This document shows, in pieces, positions 52,364 through 64,000 of a stretch of DNA of 64,000 nt. Both the position numbers and the translations under genes were made by a program. Origin of the DNA: Hydrogenophaga flava NBRC 102514 (GTDB taxonomy: Bacteria; Pseudomonadota; Gammaproteobacteria; Burkholderiales; Burkholderiaceae_C); NCBI RefSeq assembly GCF_001571145.1, contig NZ_BCTF01000010.1:1-64000 (forward strand), written 5' to 3'. Under the pieces are notes generated by a model. It was not told the DNA's origin. It saw only the letters and a list, made by a program, of their open reading frames with translations, and did not search any database. Every line of letters starts with the position of its first letter. The first letter of the stretch is position 1.

Positions 52364-53338
52364 TTGCTCCTCCGCCACACCTTCTCGCCGCCCGACAACC
52401 ACCGCATGGCCCACCTGTGCGGCCCGATGGACAGCCACATCCGCAGCATCGAAGCGGCGCTGCAGGTCAAGGTTGCGCACCGCTTCGAGCAGTTCCGCAT
52501 CGAAGGCCCCAAGGCCAAGGCCAACCAGGCGCTGGAAGTGCTGCAGGCCCTGTACGAGATGGCGAAAAAGCCCATCCCCGACGAGAAGGTGCAACTCATG
52601 CTGGCCGGCGACACCGCGCTGCCGCCCGGCGGCGACGAGGCCACCGCGATGCAGACGCGCCGCGGCGAGGTGCGCGGGCGCACGCCCAACCAGGCGCGCT
52701 ACCTGGACAACATGGCCACGCACGACATCACCTTCGGCATCGGCCCGGCCGGCACCGGCAAGACCTACCTGGCCGTCGCCTGTGCGGTCGATGCGCTGGA
52801 GCGCAGTGCGGTGCAGAAGATCGTGCTGACCCGCCCGGCGGTGGAGGCTGGAGAGAAGCTGGGCTTCCTGCCCGGCGACCTGGGCCAGAAGGTGGACCCC
52901 TACCTGCGCCCGCTGTACGACGCGCTGTACGACCTGATGGGTTACGACAAGGTGATGAAGGCCTTCGAGCGCCAGCAGATCGAGATCGCACCGCTGGCCT
53001 TCATGCGCGGGCGCACGCTCAACCACGCCTTCGTCATCCTCGACGAGGCACAGAACACGACCGTGGAACAGATGAAGATGTTCCTCACCCGCATCGGTTT
53101 CGGCAGCAAGGCCGTGGTCACGGGCGACGTGAGCCAGATCGACCTGCCGGTGACCCAGCTCTCGGGCCTGATCGACGCCGAGCGCGTGCTCAAGCGCGTG
53201 ACCGGCATCGCCTTCAACCGCCTGACCAGCGCCGACGTGGTGCGGCACCCGCTGGTCGCCCGCATCGTCGACGCCTACGAGGCGCGCAGCCCAGGCCTGG
53301 CCGAGGCCCCGCGCGGCAGCCGCCGCAAATCCGCCTGA
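52364..53338 (+). CDS. phoH: PhoH family ATPase
   Basis: A 324-residue P-loop ATPase of the PhoH/YbeZ type, associated with RNA metabolism and ribosome-linked YbeY. Walker A is [14 protein letters not shown] near residue 127, Walker [13 protein letters not shown] near 224, and GDVSQIDLP near 256. Homologues begin with a short leader like MILRHTF. The matching LLLRHTF here is only reached from a TTG at 52364; the first ATG (52406) would remove 14 conserved residues. ybeY follows 23 bases downstream. Confidence 0.92.
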   Translation: MLLRHTFSPPDNHRMAHLCGPMDSHIRSIEAALQVKVAHRFEQFRIEGPKAKANQALEVLQALYEMAKKPIPDEKVQLMLAGDTALPPGGDEATAMQTRRGEVRGRTPNQARYLDNMATHDITFGIGPAGTGKTYLAVACAVDALERSAVQKIVLTRPAVEAGEKLGFLPGDLGQKVDPYLRPLYDALYDLMGYDKVMKAFERQQIEIAPLAFMRGRTLNHAFVILDEAQNTTVEQMKMFLTRIGFGSKAVVTGDVSQIDLPVTQLSGLIDAERVLKRVTGIAFNRLTSADVVRHPLVARIVDAYEARSPGLAEAPRGSRRKSA

Positions 53339-53361
53339 CCCACCCGCCCGACGATCCGACC

Positions 53362-53814
53362 ATGGCCCTGCCTTCGCTTTCGCTTTCCCTGCAGTTCGGT
53401 GACCTGAAAGACGCCGCCCGCCACCGCGCCGCGCTGCCGCGCCACACCGTGATCCGCTGCATCCGCCACGCACTGGAGGCCGACGCCGAGATCACCGTGC
53501 GCATCGTCGACGCCGACGAGGGCCAGTCGCTCAACCGCGGCTACCGCGGCAAGGACTACGCCACCAACGTGCTGACCTTCGACTACGCCACCGAACCGGT
53601 GGTGATGGCCGACCTGGTGCTGTGCGCGCCGGTGGTGGCCCGCGAAGCGAAGGAACAGAAGAAGACCCTGGCTGCGCACTACGCGCACCTGCTGGTGCAT
53701 GGCACCCTGCACGCCCAGGGCTGGGACCACGAGACCGGCGAAGCCGACGCCGAGGCGATGGAAGCGCGCGAGATTCAGATCCTCGCCGGCCTGGGCATCA
53801 AGAACCCGTACTGA
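53362..53814 (+). CDS. ybeY: Endoribonuclease YbeY (rRNA maturation factor)
   Basis: A 150-residue zinc-dependent RNase needed for 16S rRNA 3' maturation and ribosome quality control. The zinc motif is [11 protein letters not shown] near residue 113 (family H-G-x-L-H-x-x-G-x-D-H) with [16 protein letters not shown] near 57. It forms an operon with phoH. The stop is adjacent to the convergent chorismatase-family gene with no intergenic base. Confidence 0.95.
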   Translation: MALPSLSLSLQFGDLKDAARHRAALPRHTVIRCIRHALEADAEITVRIVDADEGQSLNRGYRGKDYATNVLTFDYATEPVVMADLVLCAPVVAREAKEQKKTLAAHYAHLLVHGTLHAQGWDHETGEADAEAMEAREIQILAGLGIKNPY

Positions 53815-54807
53815 TCAGCGGACACACTGCCCTTCGATCTCGACCAGCAGATCGCTGCGGCACACGTCGGCCAGCAGATACGTGACCGGCGCGTCGCCCA
53901 GGCGCTGCGCGACCACCTCGCGCACCGTGGCCAGGTCGGCTGCGTGGCGCACATAGGCCCGGTAGCCCAGATCGCCCAGTGCGAACGGGCCGCTGCGGGA
54001 TTTCGCCGAAGCCTCGTCCAGCACCGCCGCGATGTTGTCCAGGCTCTCGGCTGTCTGCGCCCGCACGTCGCCCGCGTGCACGGTCTGGTGACCGACGATG
54101 CTCGCGGTGCCCGAGACGAACAGGATCTCCTGACCCGGCGGGTGCACCAGCGCGGCGCGCGAGAAGGTGGGGCTGCGCGGTCCGTAGCGGTCGGGGTAGA
54201 GAAAGGCGCTCACCTGGCGCGGGTTCTCGACCGGCACGATGGGCGTCGGCCCGGCGAGGAAGGCAACCGTCAGCGGACCGGACGCCACCCCCAGCGCGCA
54301 GGCCGCCGGCACCCGCCCCACCACGCTGCGCGCCCCGGCCTCGAAAGCGTCGCCGCGGCCCATGTTGAACTGGCGGTAGCGCTCCAGCCCGTCGGCCTCG
54401 CCGTTGATGTCGGCCATGTAGTTCCACAGCCGCCACAGGTGCGGCAGGCCCTGGGCATCAAGCAGGCGGAAGATGCGCGCGTAGACCTCGAAGGCCGCCT
54501 GCTGCAGGGCGCTTCGGCCCGGTTCGGGGGTCACACCAGCCTCCTGCACATCCACCACCCCGAACAGCAGGTCGCCGCTGCGGCGCCAGGCCACACCCTC
54601 GTGCTCACCGGCCTGCATCGGGGCGCCCTCGGGCACCACCCAGCCCTCCAGCAACGGATCACCACCGTGCAGCACCGGGGTCGACAGGTTCTGCAGCGGC
54701 CAGCCGACGGGCTCTGGCGGCGCACCCGCGCCGACCCGGAAACCTCCGAGCACACTCCCGGCCGGCAACGACGACAAAGAACGGAAGGTCAGGAGCGACA
54801 GGCTCAT
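53815..54807 (-). CDS. Chorismatase family protein (XanB2/FkbO/Hyg5-like)
   Basis: A 330-residue enzyme of the chorismatase family, often mis-named pteridine-dependent deoxygenase. Matching segments are LWRLWNYMADINGEADGLER (near residue 120), YRQFNMGRGDAF, PVENPRQVSAFLYPDRYGPR (near 190) and ILFVSGTASIVGHQTVH. The C-terminal half has the Rid/YjgF-like fold. XanB2 of Xanthomonas converts chorismate to 3- and 4-hydroxybenzoate, used for pigment and ubiquinone. Which product is made here cannot be read. No clear ribosome binding site precedes ATG 54807; a TTG 15 bases upstream is an alternative. Confidence 0.82.
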   Translation of the reverse strand: MSLSLLTFRSLSSLPAGSVLGGFRVGAGAPPEPVGWPLQNLSTPVLHGGDPLLEGWVVPEGAPMQAGEHEGVAWRRSGDLLFGVVDVQEAGVTPEPGRSALQQAAFEVYARIFRLLDAQGLPHLWRLWNYMADINGEADGLERYRQFNMGRGDAFEAGARSVVGRVPAACALGVASGPLTVAFLAGPTPIVPVENPRQVSAFLYPDRYGPRSPTFSRAALVHPPGQEILFVSGTASIVGHQTVHAGDVRAQTAESLDNIAAVLDEASAKSRSGPFALGDLGYRAYVRHAADLATVREVVAQRLGDAPVTYLLADVCRSDLLVEIEGQCVR

Positions 54808-54840
54808 TCGGTCAACAGCCAAGAAACAGGAAGGACGCGC

Positions 54841-55281
54841 TCAGTTCATGCGCATCGGGATGGTGACCGGGCCGTCGTTGACCAGGTGCACCTGCATGTC
54901 GGCGCCAAAGCGCCCGGTGGCCACCAGAGGATGCTGTTCTCGCGCCAGCGCGACGAAGCGGTCGTACAGCGCCTCGCCCAGGGCGGGTGGCGCCGCGCCG
55001 GTGAAACCCGGGCGGTTGCCGCCCCGGGTGTCGGCGGCCAGGGTGAACTGGCTGACTATCAGCAAGCCGCCGCCCACGTCCTGCACGCTGCGGTTCATCT
55101 TTCCCGCCTCGTCCGCAAAGATGCGCAGCTTCAGGATCTTGGACAGCAGCTTCTGGCCCACGGCCTCGGTGTCCTCCGGTTCGGCGCACACCAGCACCAG
55201 CAGGCCGGCGCCGATCTGCCCGACCGCCTCGCCCGCGATGTCCACGCGGGCCTCGCTCACACGTTGCAGCAGCGCGATCAC
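54841..55281 (-). CDS. dtd: D-aminoacyl-tRNA deacylase
   Basis: A 146-residue enzyme that hydrolyses D-aminoacyl-tRNAs (and Gly-tRNA-Ala), preventing misuse of D-amino acids. Family elements are [14 protein letters not shown] at the start, [16 protein letters not shown] near residue 47, [19 protein letters not shown] near 72 and the Gly-cisPro motif of NDGPVTI near the end. The start is a GTG at 55281 overlapping the stop of the upstream CDF gene (GTGA), so translation is coupled. Confidence 0.94.
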   Translation of the reverse strand: MIALLQRVSEARVDIAGEAVGQIGAGLLVLVCAEPEDTEAVGQKLLSKILKLRIFADEAGKMNRSVQDVGGGLLIVSQFTLAADTRGGNRPGFTGAAPPALGEALYDRFVALAREQHPLVATGRFGADMQVHLVNDGPVTIPMRMN

Positions 55282-56207
55282 TTCAGGTCGGCCTCGTCGT
55301 AGAAATGCGCCTCCACGTCCGAGGGCAGCAGCTGGATGCTGGCGCGCAGCCCCGGCACCGCGCTCATCAGCGCCTGTTCCACGCTGGTGCGCACGGCCGC
55401 GGCACGGCCCAGGGTCCAGGCCGCGGGCATGTGCATGTGCAGGTCCACGAAGCGCCGCTGACCCGCCTTGCGGGTGCTGACGTGGTCGAAGCGGATGATC
55501 GAGGTCTCGCCGCGCGAATGGGCAAAACCGGCCAGGGTCTGCTCGATGGTCGCCATCACCTCGGGCTCCACCGCCTCGTCCATCAGCCCCTGGGTGGAAC
55601 GCCAGATCAGGTGCACGCCTTCCTTGAGGATGTTCAGCGCCACACCGATCGCCACCACCGGGTCCAGCCAGAGCCAGCCGCTGAAATGCACCAGCGCGAC
55701 GCCCGCCACCACGCCGGCCGAGGTCCAGACGTCGGTGGTCAGGTGCCGCGCGTCGGCCTCCAGCGCGATCGAGCGGTGCTGGCGGGCGGCCCGGAACATC
55801 ACCCAGGCCAGCAGACCGTTGAGTGCCGAACTGGCCACCGACAGCGCCAGGCCCCAGCCCACCTGCTCCAGCGGCTGCGGGTCGAACAGGCGCTGCACCG
55901 CGGTCCACACGATGCCCAGCGCGGCCACAATGATCAGGATGCCCTCGAATCCGGATGAGAAGTACTCGGCCTTGTGGTGGCCGTAGGGGTGGTCGTCGTC
56001 GGGCGGGCGGGCGGCGATGGTGACCATGACCAGGCCGAAGATGGCGCTGGCCAGGTTCACCAGCGACTCCATGGCGTCGGACAGCAGGCCGACCGAGTCG
56101 GTGACGTACCAGGCCAGGGTCTTGAGGGTGATCGTGATCAGGGCCACCACGACCGAGGCCATCAGCAGGCGCCGGGGGGTCAGCCAGGAAGAAGCGGGGG
56201 ACAGCAT
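55278..56207 (-). CDS. Cation diffusion facilitator metal exporter (FieF-like)
   Basis: A 309-residue inner-membrane metal/proton antiporter with six membrane helices. Metal-site signatures are [15 protein letters not shown] near residue 40, [17 protein letters not shown] near 70 and the [14 protein letters not shown] helix near 150. A cytoplasmic C-terminal domain (residues 205-309) contains [10 protein letters not shown]. The likely substrates are Zn, Fe or Cd; selectivity cannot be assigned by eye. The ATG at 56207 lies six bases after a GACAAT hexamer. It is followed by dtd in the same operon. Confidence 0.9.
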   Translation of the reverse strand: MLSPASSWLTPRRLLMASVVVALITITLKTLAWYVTDSVGLLSDAMESLVNLASAIFGLVMVTIAARPPDDDHPYGHHKAEYFSSGFEGILIIVAALGIVWTAVQRLFDPQPLEQVGWGLALSVASSALNGLLAWVMFRAARQHRSIALEADARHLTTDVWTSAGVVAGVALVHFSGWLWLDPVVAIGVALNILKEGVHLIWRSTQGLMDEAVEPEVMATIEQTLAGFAHSRGETSIIRFDHVSTRKAGQRRFVDLHMHMPAAWTLGRAAAVRTSVEQALMSAVPGLRASIQLLPSDVEAHFYDEADLK

Positions 56208-56213
56208 GGACCG

Positions 56214-56219
56214 ATTGTC
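56214..56219 (-). promoter_or_regulatory. -10-like element of the CDF gene
   Basis: On the minus strand GACAAT is followed by six bases and the ATG at 56207. The same hexamer and spacing occur before the MidA-like gene. Confidence 0.35.
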
Positions 56220-56255
56220 GCCCGGCAAATCGATGAAACCTTGAGCCCTGAATTA

Positions 56256-56269
56256 TGTAATTTTGTAAC
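56256..56269. promoter_or_regulatory. AT-rich TGTAA repeat upstream of glgB
   Basis: TGTAA occurs at 56256-56260 and again at 56264-56268, and the opposite strand reads AAAATTACA, the same half-site seen in the glk operator. It is a direct rather than inverted repeat, so only one HexR-like half is well matched. It lies about 50 bases upstream of the glgB start in the CDF/glgB divergent region. Confidence 0.3.
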
Positions 56270-56316
56270 CACCTGGTATCCGTTCGGTGCCAGAATGGCC
56301 CGAGAGCGAGACCACC

Positions 56317-58208
56317 ATGAACCACCCCACCCCCTCCGACGACACGTTCTGGATCGGTCCCACCGACGCCTGGCTGCTGGCCGAGGGCAAACATCTGCGG
56401 CCCTGGCAGAAGCTCGGCGCCCACCCCACCACCCTGGGGGGCCAGAGCGGTGTGGCTTTCGCGGTGTGGGCGCCGGCTGCGCGCTGGGTCGGGCTCAGCG
56501 GCGACTTCAACGGCTGGCAGCCGCAGGGCATGCGCCATCGGCCGGAGTGCGGTGTGTGGGAGCTGTTCGTACCTGGCGCGGGCGTTGGCGCCTGGTACAA
56601 GTTCCAGGTCGAGGGCGCCGACGGCCGCACCGTCATGAAAACCGACCCCTATGCTCGCGAGACCGAGCTGCCGCCCGGCAACGCGGCCCGGGTCTGCGAA
56701 CCGCTGCGCAGCGCGCCACCGCCGTCCGGGCCGCACCAGCGGCCGGCCGAGCCGATGGCGATCTACGAGGTGCACGCGGGCTCCTGGAAGCGGCCCGGTG
56801 GCTGGGACGTGATGCCCACCTGGGACGACCTGGCGCAGCACCTGGTGCCCTACGCCGCCGGCCTGGGCTTCACCCACCTGGAACTGCTGCCCGTCAGCGA
56901 ACACCCGTTCTACGCCTCCTGGGGCTACCAGCCGACCGGCCTGTACGCGCCCACCGCGCGCTACGGCACGCCCGAGGGCTTCCGCCGTTTCGTCGACGCG
57001 GCCCACGCCGCCGGCCTGAAGATCATCCTGGACTGGGTGCCGGCCCACTTCCCGACCGACGAACACGCGCTGGCGCGCTTCGACGGCACCGCGCTGTACG
57101 AACACGCCGACCCGAAGGAAGGCTTCCACCGCGACTGGAACACGCTGATCTACAACTTTGGCCGCCACGAGGTGAAGAATTTCCTGGTCGGCAACGCGCT
57201 GTACTGGATAGAGCAGTTCGGCATCGACGGCCTGCGCGTGGACGCCGTGGCCTCCATGCTCTACCGCGACTACAGCCGGCCAGCGGGCGAGTGGGTGCCC
57301 AACAAGGACGGCGGGCGCGAGAACTACGAGGCCATCGCCTTCCTGCGCGAGGTGCACGAGGTGCTGCAGCGCGAGGCGCCACAGGCCATGACCGTGGCCG
57401 AGGAGTCGACCGCCTTCCCGCAGGTCACCGGCGCGGTGCAGCATGGCGGCCTGGGGTTCGATCACAAGTGGAACATGGGGTGGATGCACGACACCCTGGC
57501 CTACATGTCGCAGGACCCGGTGCACCGCCGCTGGCACCACCACAAGATGAGCTTCGCGATGATGTACGCCTACAGCGAAGACTACGTGCTGCCGCTCTCG
57601 CACGACGAGGTGGTGCACGGCAAGGGTTCGCTGCTGGGCAAGATGAGCGGCGACCACTGGCAGAAGCTGGCCAACCTGCGCGCGCTCTACGCCTGGATGT
57701 ACGCGCACCCGGGCAAGAAGCTGCTGTTCATGGGCGCCGAGCTGGCCCAGCCCACCGAGTGGAACCACGACGCCGAGCTGCCCTGGCACCTGCTGGAGCA
57801 GCCGGCCCACGCCGGCGTGCAGAACCTGGTGCACGACATCAACATGCTCTACCGCCAGCAGCCGGCGCTGCACGCGCGCGACACCGACCCCGACAACTTC
57901 CGCTGGCTGGTGGTGGACGACGCCGACCAGTCGGTGCTGGCCTTCGTGCGCTTCGGGCGCGCGCTGGAGGACACCCTGGTCGCGGTGGCCAACTTCACAC
58001 CCGTGGTGCGGCACGACTACCGCGTCGGCCTGCCGCACGACGGTGCCTGGACCGAGCGCCTGAACACGGATTCGAGCCACTACGGCGGTGGCAACGTCGG
58101 CAACCACGGGCGGGTGCAGGCACAACCCCAGCCACTGCACGGCCAGGGCTGGTCGGCGCCGCTGACCCTGCCGCCACTGGGCGTCCTTTTTCTGCAACCC
58201 GAGAAGAC

Positions 58209-58212
<4 letters not shown>
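56317..58212 (+). CDS. glgB: 1,4-alpha-glucan branching enzyme
   Basis: A 631-residue GH13 enzyme that introduces alpha-1,6 branches into glycogen. The CBM48 domain ([20 protein letters not shown]) is near residue 48. The amylase regions are DWVPAHF (I), [12 protein letters not shown] with the nucleophile Asp (II), AEESTAFP with the acid Glu (III) and [12 protein letters not shown] (IV). It lacks the extra N-terminal module of the ~730-residue E. coli enzyme, a known shorter type. ATG 56317 is preferred; a GTG at 56287 is possible. The stop overlaps glgX (ATGA). Confidence 0.95.
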
Positions 58213-60391
<2,179 letters not shown>

Positions 60392-60395
<4 letters not shown>

Positions 60396-61903
60396 ACACC
60401 AGCGTCCACCCCCTGCTCGCGCGCCGCACCAGCGGCGTGCTGCTGCACATCACCAGCCTGCCCGGTCCCCACGGCTGCGGCGACCTTGGCCCCGCTGCGC
60501 GCCACTTCGTCGACTGGCTCGCCGCCGCCGGCCAGTCGCTCTGGCAGGTGCTGCCGCTCTCTCCCGCCGGCCCCGGCAACTCGCCCTACCAGAGCGTGTC
60601 GGCCTTTGCTGGCAACCCGCTGATGGTCGACCTCGACGACCTGGTGCGCCAGGGCTGGCTGCCCTGGACGCCGCGCCAGGGCTTCGACCACCACCGCTGC
60701 GACTTCGAGCGCGTCGCACCCTGGCGCATGGCCTGCCTGCGCAAGGCCTGGAACGGCTTCGCCGAGCGCGCCAGCGACGAGTGCCGCGCCGCGCTGGCCG
60801 ACTTCTGCGCCGAGCACGCGCACTGGCTCGACGACTACGCTCTGTTCATGGTGCTCGACGAGCGCTACGGTGGCCCCTGGTCACGCTGGCCCGCCCCGCT
60901 GGCCAGGCGCGAGGCCGCCGCGCTGGACGAGGTGCGCACGCAGTCGGCCCACGCCCTGGGCTTCTGGCGCTTCGTGCAGTGGCGCTTCTGGGTCCAGTGG
61001 CAGGGCCTGCGCGACTACGCCCGCTCGCAGGGCGTGCAGATGGTCGGCGACGCCCCGATCTTCGTGGCCCACCACAGCGCCGACGTCTGGGCCCACGCCG
61101 AGCAGTTCCTGCTGGACGAGCGCATGGAGCCGCACGTGGTGGCCGGCGTGCCGCCCGACTACTTCAGCCCCACTGGCCAGCGCTGGGGCAACCCGCTCTA
61201 CAACTGGGACGCCATGGCGCACCACGGCTACCGCTGGTGGAAGGACCGGCTGGCGCACCAGTTCCGGCAGGTCGACATCGTGCGGCTGGACCACTTCCGC
61301 GGCTTCGAGGCGCACTGGGAGATTCCCGCCAGCGAACCGACGGCGGTGGCCGGCCAGTGGCAGACCGGGCCCGGCCTGCATTTCTTCGAGGCCATCACCG
61401 AAGAGCTCGGTCCGCTGCCCATCATCGCGGAGGACCTCGGCCTGATCACGCCCGAGGTCACCGCCCTGCGCGAGGCCTGCGGCCTCCCGGGCATGTGCAT
61501 CCTGCAGTTCGCCTTCGGCAGCGGACCGAAAAACCCCTACCTGCCACACAACCTGGAACGCCACGCCGTGGCCTACACCGGCACCCACGACAACGAGACC
61601 ACGGTGGGCTGGTGGAACAGTGCACCCGCGGGTGAACGCCACGCGGCACTGGACTACCTGGGCCCCTGCATCGCCACCGAGCCGCACTGGACCCTGGTGC
61701 GAGCGGCCTCGCAGTCGGTGGTCAACACCGTGGTGGTGCCGTTCCAGGACGTGCTCGGCCTGGACACCCGCCACCGCATGAACACCCCCGGCATGGCCAC
61801 GGGCTGCTGGGAATGGCGCTTCGAATGGAGCCAGGTCAACCACGAGCCGGCCGAACGCCTGGCCGCGATGACCCGTGCCCATGGGCGATGGCAAGCGCCC
61901 TGA
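60392..61903 (+). CDS. malQ: 4-alpha-glucanotransferase (amylomaltase)
   Basis: A 503-residue GH77 disproportionating enzyme that transfers maltodextrin segments. It has [23 protein letters not shown] at the N-terminus, [21 protein letters not shown] near residue 57, the nucleophile Asp in [13 protein letters not shown] near 295, the acid Glu in IIAEDLGLI near 342, and [12 protein letters not shown] near 395. Within a glycogen operon it recycles the oligosaccharides released by GlgX. The start overlaps the glgX stop. Confidence 0.95.
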
Positions 61904-61940
61904 ACACCCCCTTCACCACAACAACCACCGGAGACAACCC

Positions 61941-63200
61941 ATGGACAAAACTTCTCCCCAGCAACTGGCCCGGCGCACCATCGGTCTGGTGCTCGCCGGC
62001 GGCCGCGGTTCGCGGCTGAAGGCGCTGACCGACCGGCGCACCAAGCCGGCGGTCTACTTCGGTGGCAAGTTCCGCATCATCGATTTCGCGCTGTCCAACT
62101 GCCTGAATTCCGGCGTGCGCCGCATCGGCGTGCTGACGCAGTACAAGAGCCACTCGCTGCTGCGCCACCTGCAGCGCGGCTGGAGCTTTCTGCGCAACGA
62201 GTTCAACGAGTTCATCGACCTGCTGCCCGCCCAGCAGCGCATCGACGAGGACAGCTGGTACCTGGGGACGGCCGACGCGGTCTACCAGAACCTGGACATC
62301 CTGCGCGCCCACAACCCCGAGTACATCCTGATCCTGGCCGGCGACCACATCTACAAGATGGACTACGCCGAACTCATCGCCGACCACGTGGCGCAGGGCA
62401 AGAAGTGCACCGTGGCCTGCATCGAGGTGCCGATCGCCGAGGCCAGCGCCTTCGGCGTGATGGCCATCGACCCCATGCGCCAGATCGTCGAGTTCGTCGA
62501 GAAGCCGGCGAACCCGCCCGCCATGCCCGGCAAGCCCGAGGTGTCGCTGGCCAGCATGGGCATCTACGTGTTCGACGCCCAGGCGCTGTTCGCCGCGCTG
62601 GAGAAGGACGCCGCAACCCCCGGCTCCAGCCGCGACTTCGGCAAGGACGTGATCCCCGCCATGGTGGCCGAGGGCCAGGCCGTGGCCCACCCCTTCGGCA
62701 TGTCCTGCGTCAAGAGCTCGCCCGAGGCGCCGGCCTACTGGCGCGACGTCGGGACGGTGGAGGCCTACTGGGCCGCCAACCTGGACCTGACCAACACCAT
62801 CCCCGAGCTGGACATGTACGACCGCGACTGGCCGATCTGGACCTACCAGGAGCAGCTGCCGCCGGCCAAGTTCGTGTTCAACGACGACGGCCGCCGCGGC
62901 ATGGCGGTGGACTCGCTGGTCTCGGGCGGCTGCATCATCTCGGGCGGCTCGGTGAACCGCTCGGTGCTGTTCTCCAAGGTGCACATCCACTCCTATGCCG
63001 AGGTCGAGGAAGCGGTGCTGCTGCCCGAGGTCGATGTCGGCCGCGGCTGCAAGCTGCGCAAGGTGGTGATCGACAACGGCTGCGTGATCCCGGAAGGCAT
63101 GCAGATCGGATACGACGCGGACGAAGACGCCAAACGCTTCTACCGCTCGGAAGGCGGCGTGGTGCTGGTGACGCGCGCGATGCTTGAGGCCCTGAAGTGA
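61941..63200 (+). CDS. glgC: Glucose-1-phosphate adenylyltransferase
   Basis: A 419-residue ADP-glucose pyrophosphorylase, the committed step of glycogen synthesis. The nucleotidyl motif [14 protein letters not shown] is near residue 17, followed by [31 protein letters not shown] near 107 and the sugar-phosphate site [11 protein letters not shown]. The C-terminal left-handed beta helix ([21 protein letters not shown]) carries the allosteric interface. GGAGA lies upstream of the ATG, 37 bases after malQ. The stop overlaps the glgA start. Confidence 0.96.
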   Translation: MDKTSPQQLARRTIGLVLAGGRGSRLKALTDRRTKPAVYFGGKFRIIDFALSNCLNSGVRRIGVLTQYKSHSLLRHLQRGWSFLRNEFNEFIDLLPAQQRIDEDSWYLGTADAVYQNLDILRAHNPEYILILAGDHIYKMDYAELIADHVAQGKKCTVACIEVPIAEASAFGVMAIDPMRQIVEFVEKPANPPAMPGKPEVSLASMGIYVFDAQALFAALEKDAATPGSSRDFGKDVIPAMVAEGQAVAHPFGMSCVKSSPEAPAYWRDVGTVEAYWAANLDLTNTIPELDMYDRDWPIWTYQEQLPPAKFVFNDDGRRGMAVDSLVSGGCIISGGSVNRSVLFSKVHIHSYAEVEEAVLLPEVDVGRGCKLRKVVIDNGCVIPEGMQIGYDADEDAKRFYRSEGGVVLVTRAMLEALK

Positions 63201-64000
63201 GTCTGCGCGTCCTCTACACCTGCTCCGAGGTGTTCCCGCTGCTCAAGACCGGCGGTCTGGCCGACGTGAGCGCGGGCCTGCCGCCGGCGCTGGCAGCGCA
63301 GGGTGCGGACGTGCGCCTGCTGCTGCCGGCCTTCCCGTCCATCGTGGCGGGCGTGACGCCCGAAGGGCCGAGTCTGCTGGTGCCCAGCGGCGACACCGTG
63401 GGACTGCCGCCGGGCCTCGGCCCGCGGCCCGGCACGGTGAACGGCCCCACCCCCTGGCTGCAGCGCGGGCGCATCGAGGCCTCGGGCCTGCCGGTGTGGC
63501 TGCTGCACGCGCCCGGCCTGTACGACCGGCCTGGCAACCCCTACCAGGACACCAGCGGCAAGCCCTGGTCCGACGCGGCCGAACAGTTCGCCTGGCTGGG
63601 CTGGGCCGCCGCCCTGCTGGGCACCGGTCTGGACAGCGCCTGGGTCCCTGATGTGGTGCACGGCCACGACTGGCACACCGGCCTGGCCTTCGCCTATCTG
63701 AACCGCCTGGTGGCCGCCGGCCACCGCCGCCCGGCCAGCGTGTTCACCGTGCATAACCTGGCCTACCAGGGCGTGTTCGGCCCGCAGGTGCGCGAGCGCC
63801 TGGGCCTGCCCGACGCGCTGTTCCACCTGCACGGCCTGGAATTCCACGGCCAGGTCTCGTTCATGAAGGCCGGCCTGCAGTTCGCCGACGCCATCACCAC
63901 CGTCAGCCCGACCTACGCGCGCGAGATCACCGGCGCCGAACAGGGCTGCGGCCTGGACGGCGTGCTGCGCGAGCGGCGCGACCGCCTGCACGGCATCCTC
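63197..64000 (+). CDS. glgA: Glycogen synthase, N-terminal part (runs off right edge)
   Basis: The first 268 codons of an ADP-glucose-dependent glycogen synthase (GT5) are visible and the frame is open to the window end. The start is a GTG at 63197 overlapping the glgC stop (GTGA). The ADP-glucose loop [13 protein letters not shown] is at residues 15-27; [19 protein letters not shown] is near 155 and [13 protein letters not shown] near 182, followed by [20 protein letters not shown]. The C-terminal Rossmann half lies outside the window. Confidence 0.95.
   Translation, partial: MSLRVLYTCSEVFPLLKTGGLADVSAGLPPALAAQGADVRLLLPAFPSIVAGVTPEGPSLLVPSGDTVGLPPGLGPRPGTVNGPTPWLQRGRIEASGLPVWLLHAPGLYDRPGNPYQDTSGKPWSDAAEQFAWLGWAAALLGTGLDSAWVPDVVHGHDWHTGLAFAYLNRLVAAGHRRPASVFTVHNLAYQGVFGPQVRERLGLPDALFHLHGLEFHGQVSFMKAGLQFADAITTVSPTYAREITGAEQGCGLDGVLRERRDRLHGIL

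Noticed and set aside
53815-54807. Naming the chorismatase-like gene a RutC/Rid deaminase or pteridine-dependent deoxygenase.
   Set aside because: Only the C-terminal half has a Rid-like fold; the ENPRQVSAFLYPDRYGPR and GTASIVGH segments identify the chorismatase family.

Overview
This window is about 64 kb of very GC-rich chromosome with dense, mostly housekeeping genes. Protein content and gene order (5-FCL / soluble lytic transglycosylase / NDUFA9-like / cca, ruvA-ruvB, phoH-ybeY, ttcA, several multi-domain regulators) point to a betaproteobacterium of the order Burkholderiales, most likely Comamonadaceae (Hydrogenophaga-like). The genus is an inference; no rRNA, tRNA or CRISPR array was seen. 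Nearly all the sequence is coding, and no gap exceeds 300 bases.

Layout. 1-9.97 kb: left-edge fragment of a transposase-like zinc protein, an MBL-fold hydrolase with its TetR regulator, a TfoX-like protein, a DUF2917/LysR pair, a DMT exporter, an alpha/beta hydrolase, 5-formyl-THF cyclo-ligase, a lytic transglycosylase and an NDUFA9-like reductase. 10-13.8 kb: CsoR/RcnR-family repressor, GST, PhzF-like enzyme, cca and a small membrane protein. 13.85-22.6 kb: a two-component system facing a glucose-type ABC transporter with two tandem paralogous binding proteins, then glucokinase; operator-like palindromes lie before the binding-protein and glk genes. 22.6-28 kb: trxC, DUF2905, a MidA-like methyltransferase, folM-folB, an unknown gene plus a ketopantoate-reductase-like gene, and a Crp/Fnr regulator.

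28-40 kb is the main accessory block. A ten-gene minus-strand run carries an aryl-aldehyde dehydrogenase, a complete branched-chain-type ABC importer with two binding proteins, a coniferyl-alcohol-dehydrogenase-like SDR, an outer-membrane channel of the phenol-degradation family and an alpha/beta hydrolase. It is divergent from an XylR/DmpR-type sigma-54 activator. A well-formed -24/-12 element and an upstream palindrome sit in the intergenic region, so this looks like an inducible uptake-and-oxidation pathway for aromatic (phenylpropanoid or benzyl) alcohols. Ring-cleavage genes are not in the window.

40-56 kb: a beta-barrel protein with a leader hairpin, ttcA, lipoproteins, a hybrid histidine kinase, a phosphatase, an unusual fusion of an alkylglycerol-monooxygenase-like domain with a lysoplasmalogenase (TMEM86/YhhN) domain, a SPOR protein, ruvB and ruvA separated by an alpha-carbonic anhydrase and a lipoprotein, phoH, ybeY, a XanB2/FkbO-type chorismatase, dtd and a CDF metal exporter. 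56.3-64 kb: a tightly coupled glycogen operon glgB-glgX-malQ-glgC-glgA, the last gene running off the right edge.

A recurring feature is a -10-like hexamer 5-7 bases before the start codon of many genes (slt, cca, the response regulator, the MidA-like gene, ruvB, phoH, the CDF gene, the hybrid kinase, the TfoX-like gene). This suggests widespread leaderless transcripts, several with GTG or TTG starts.
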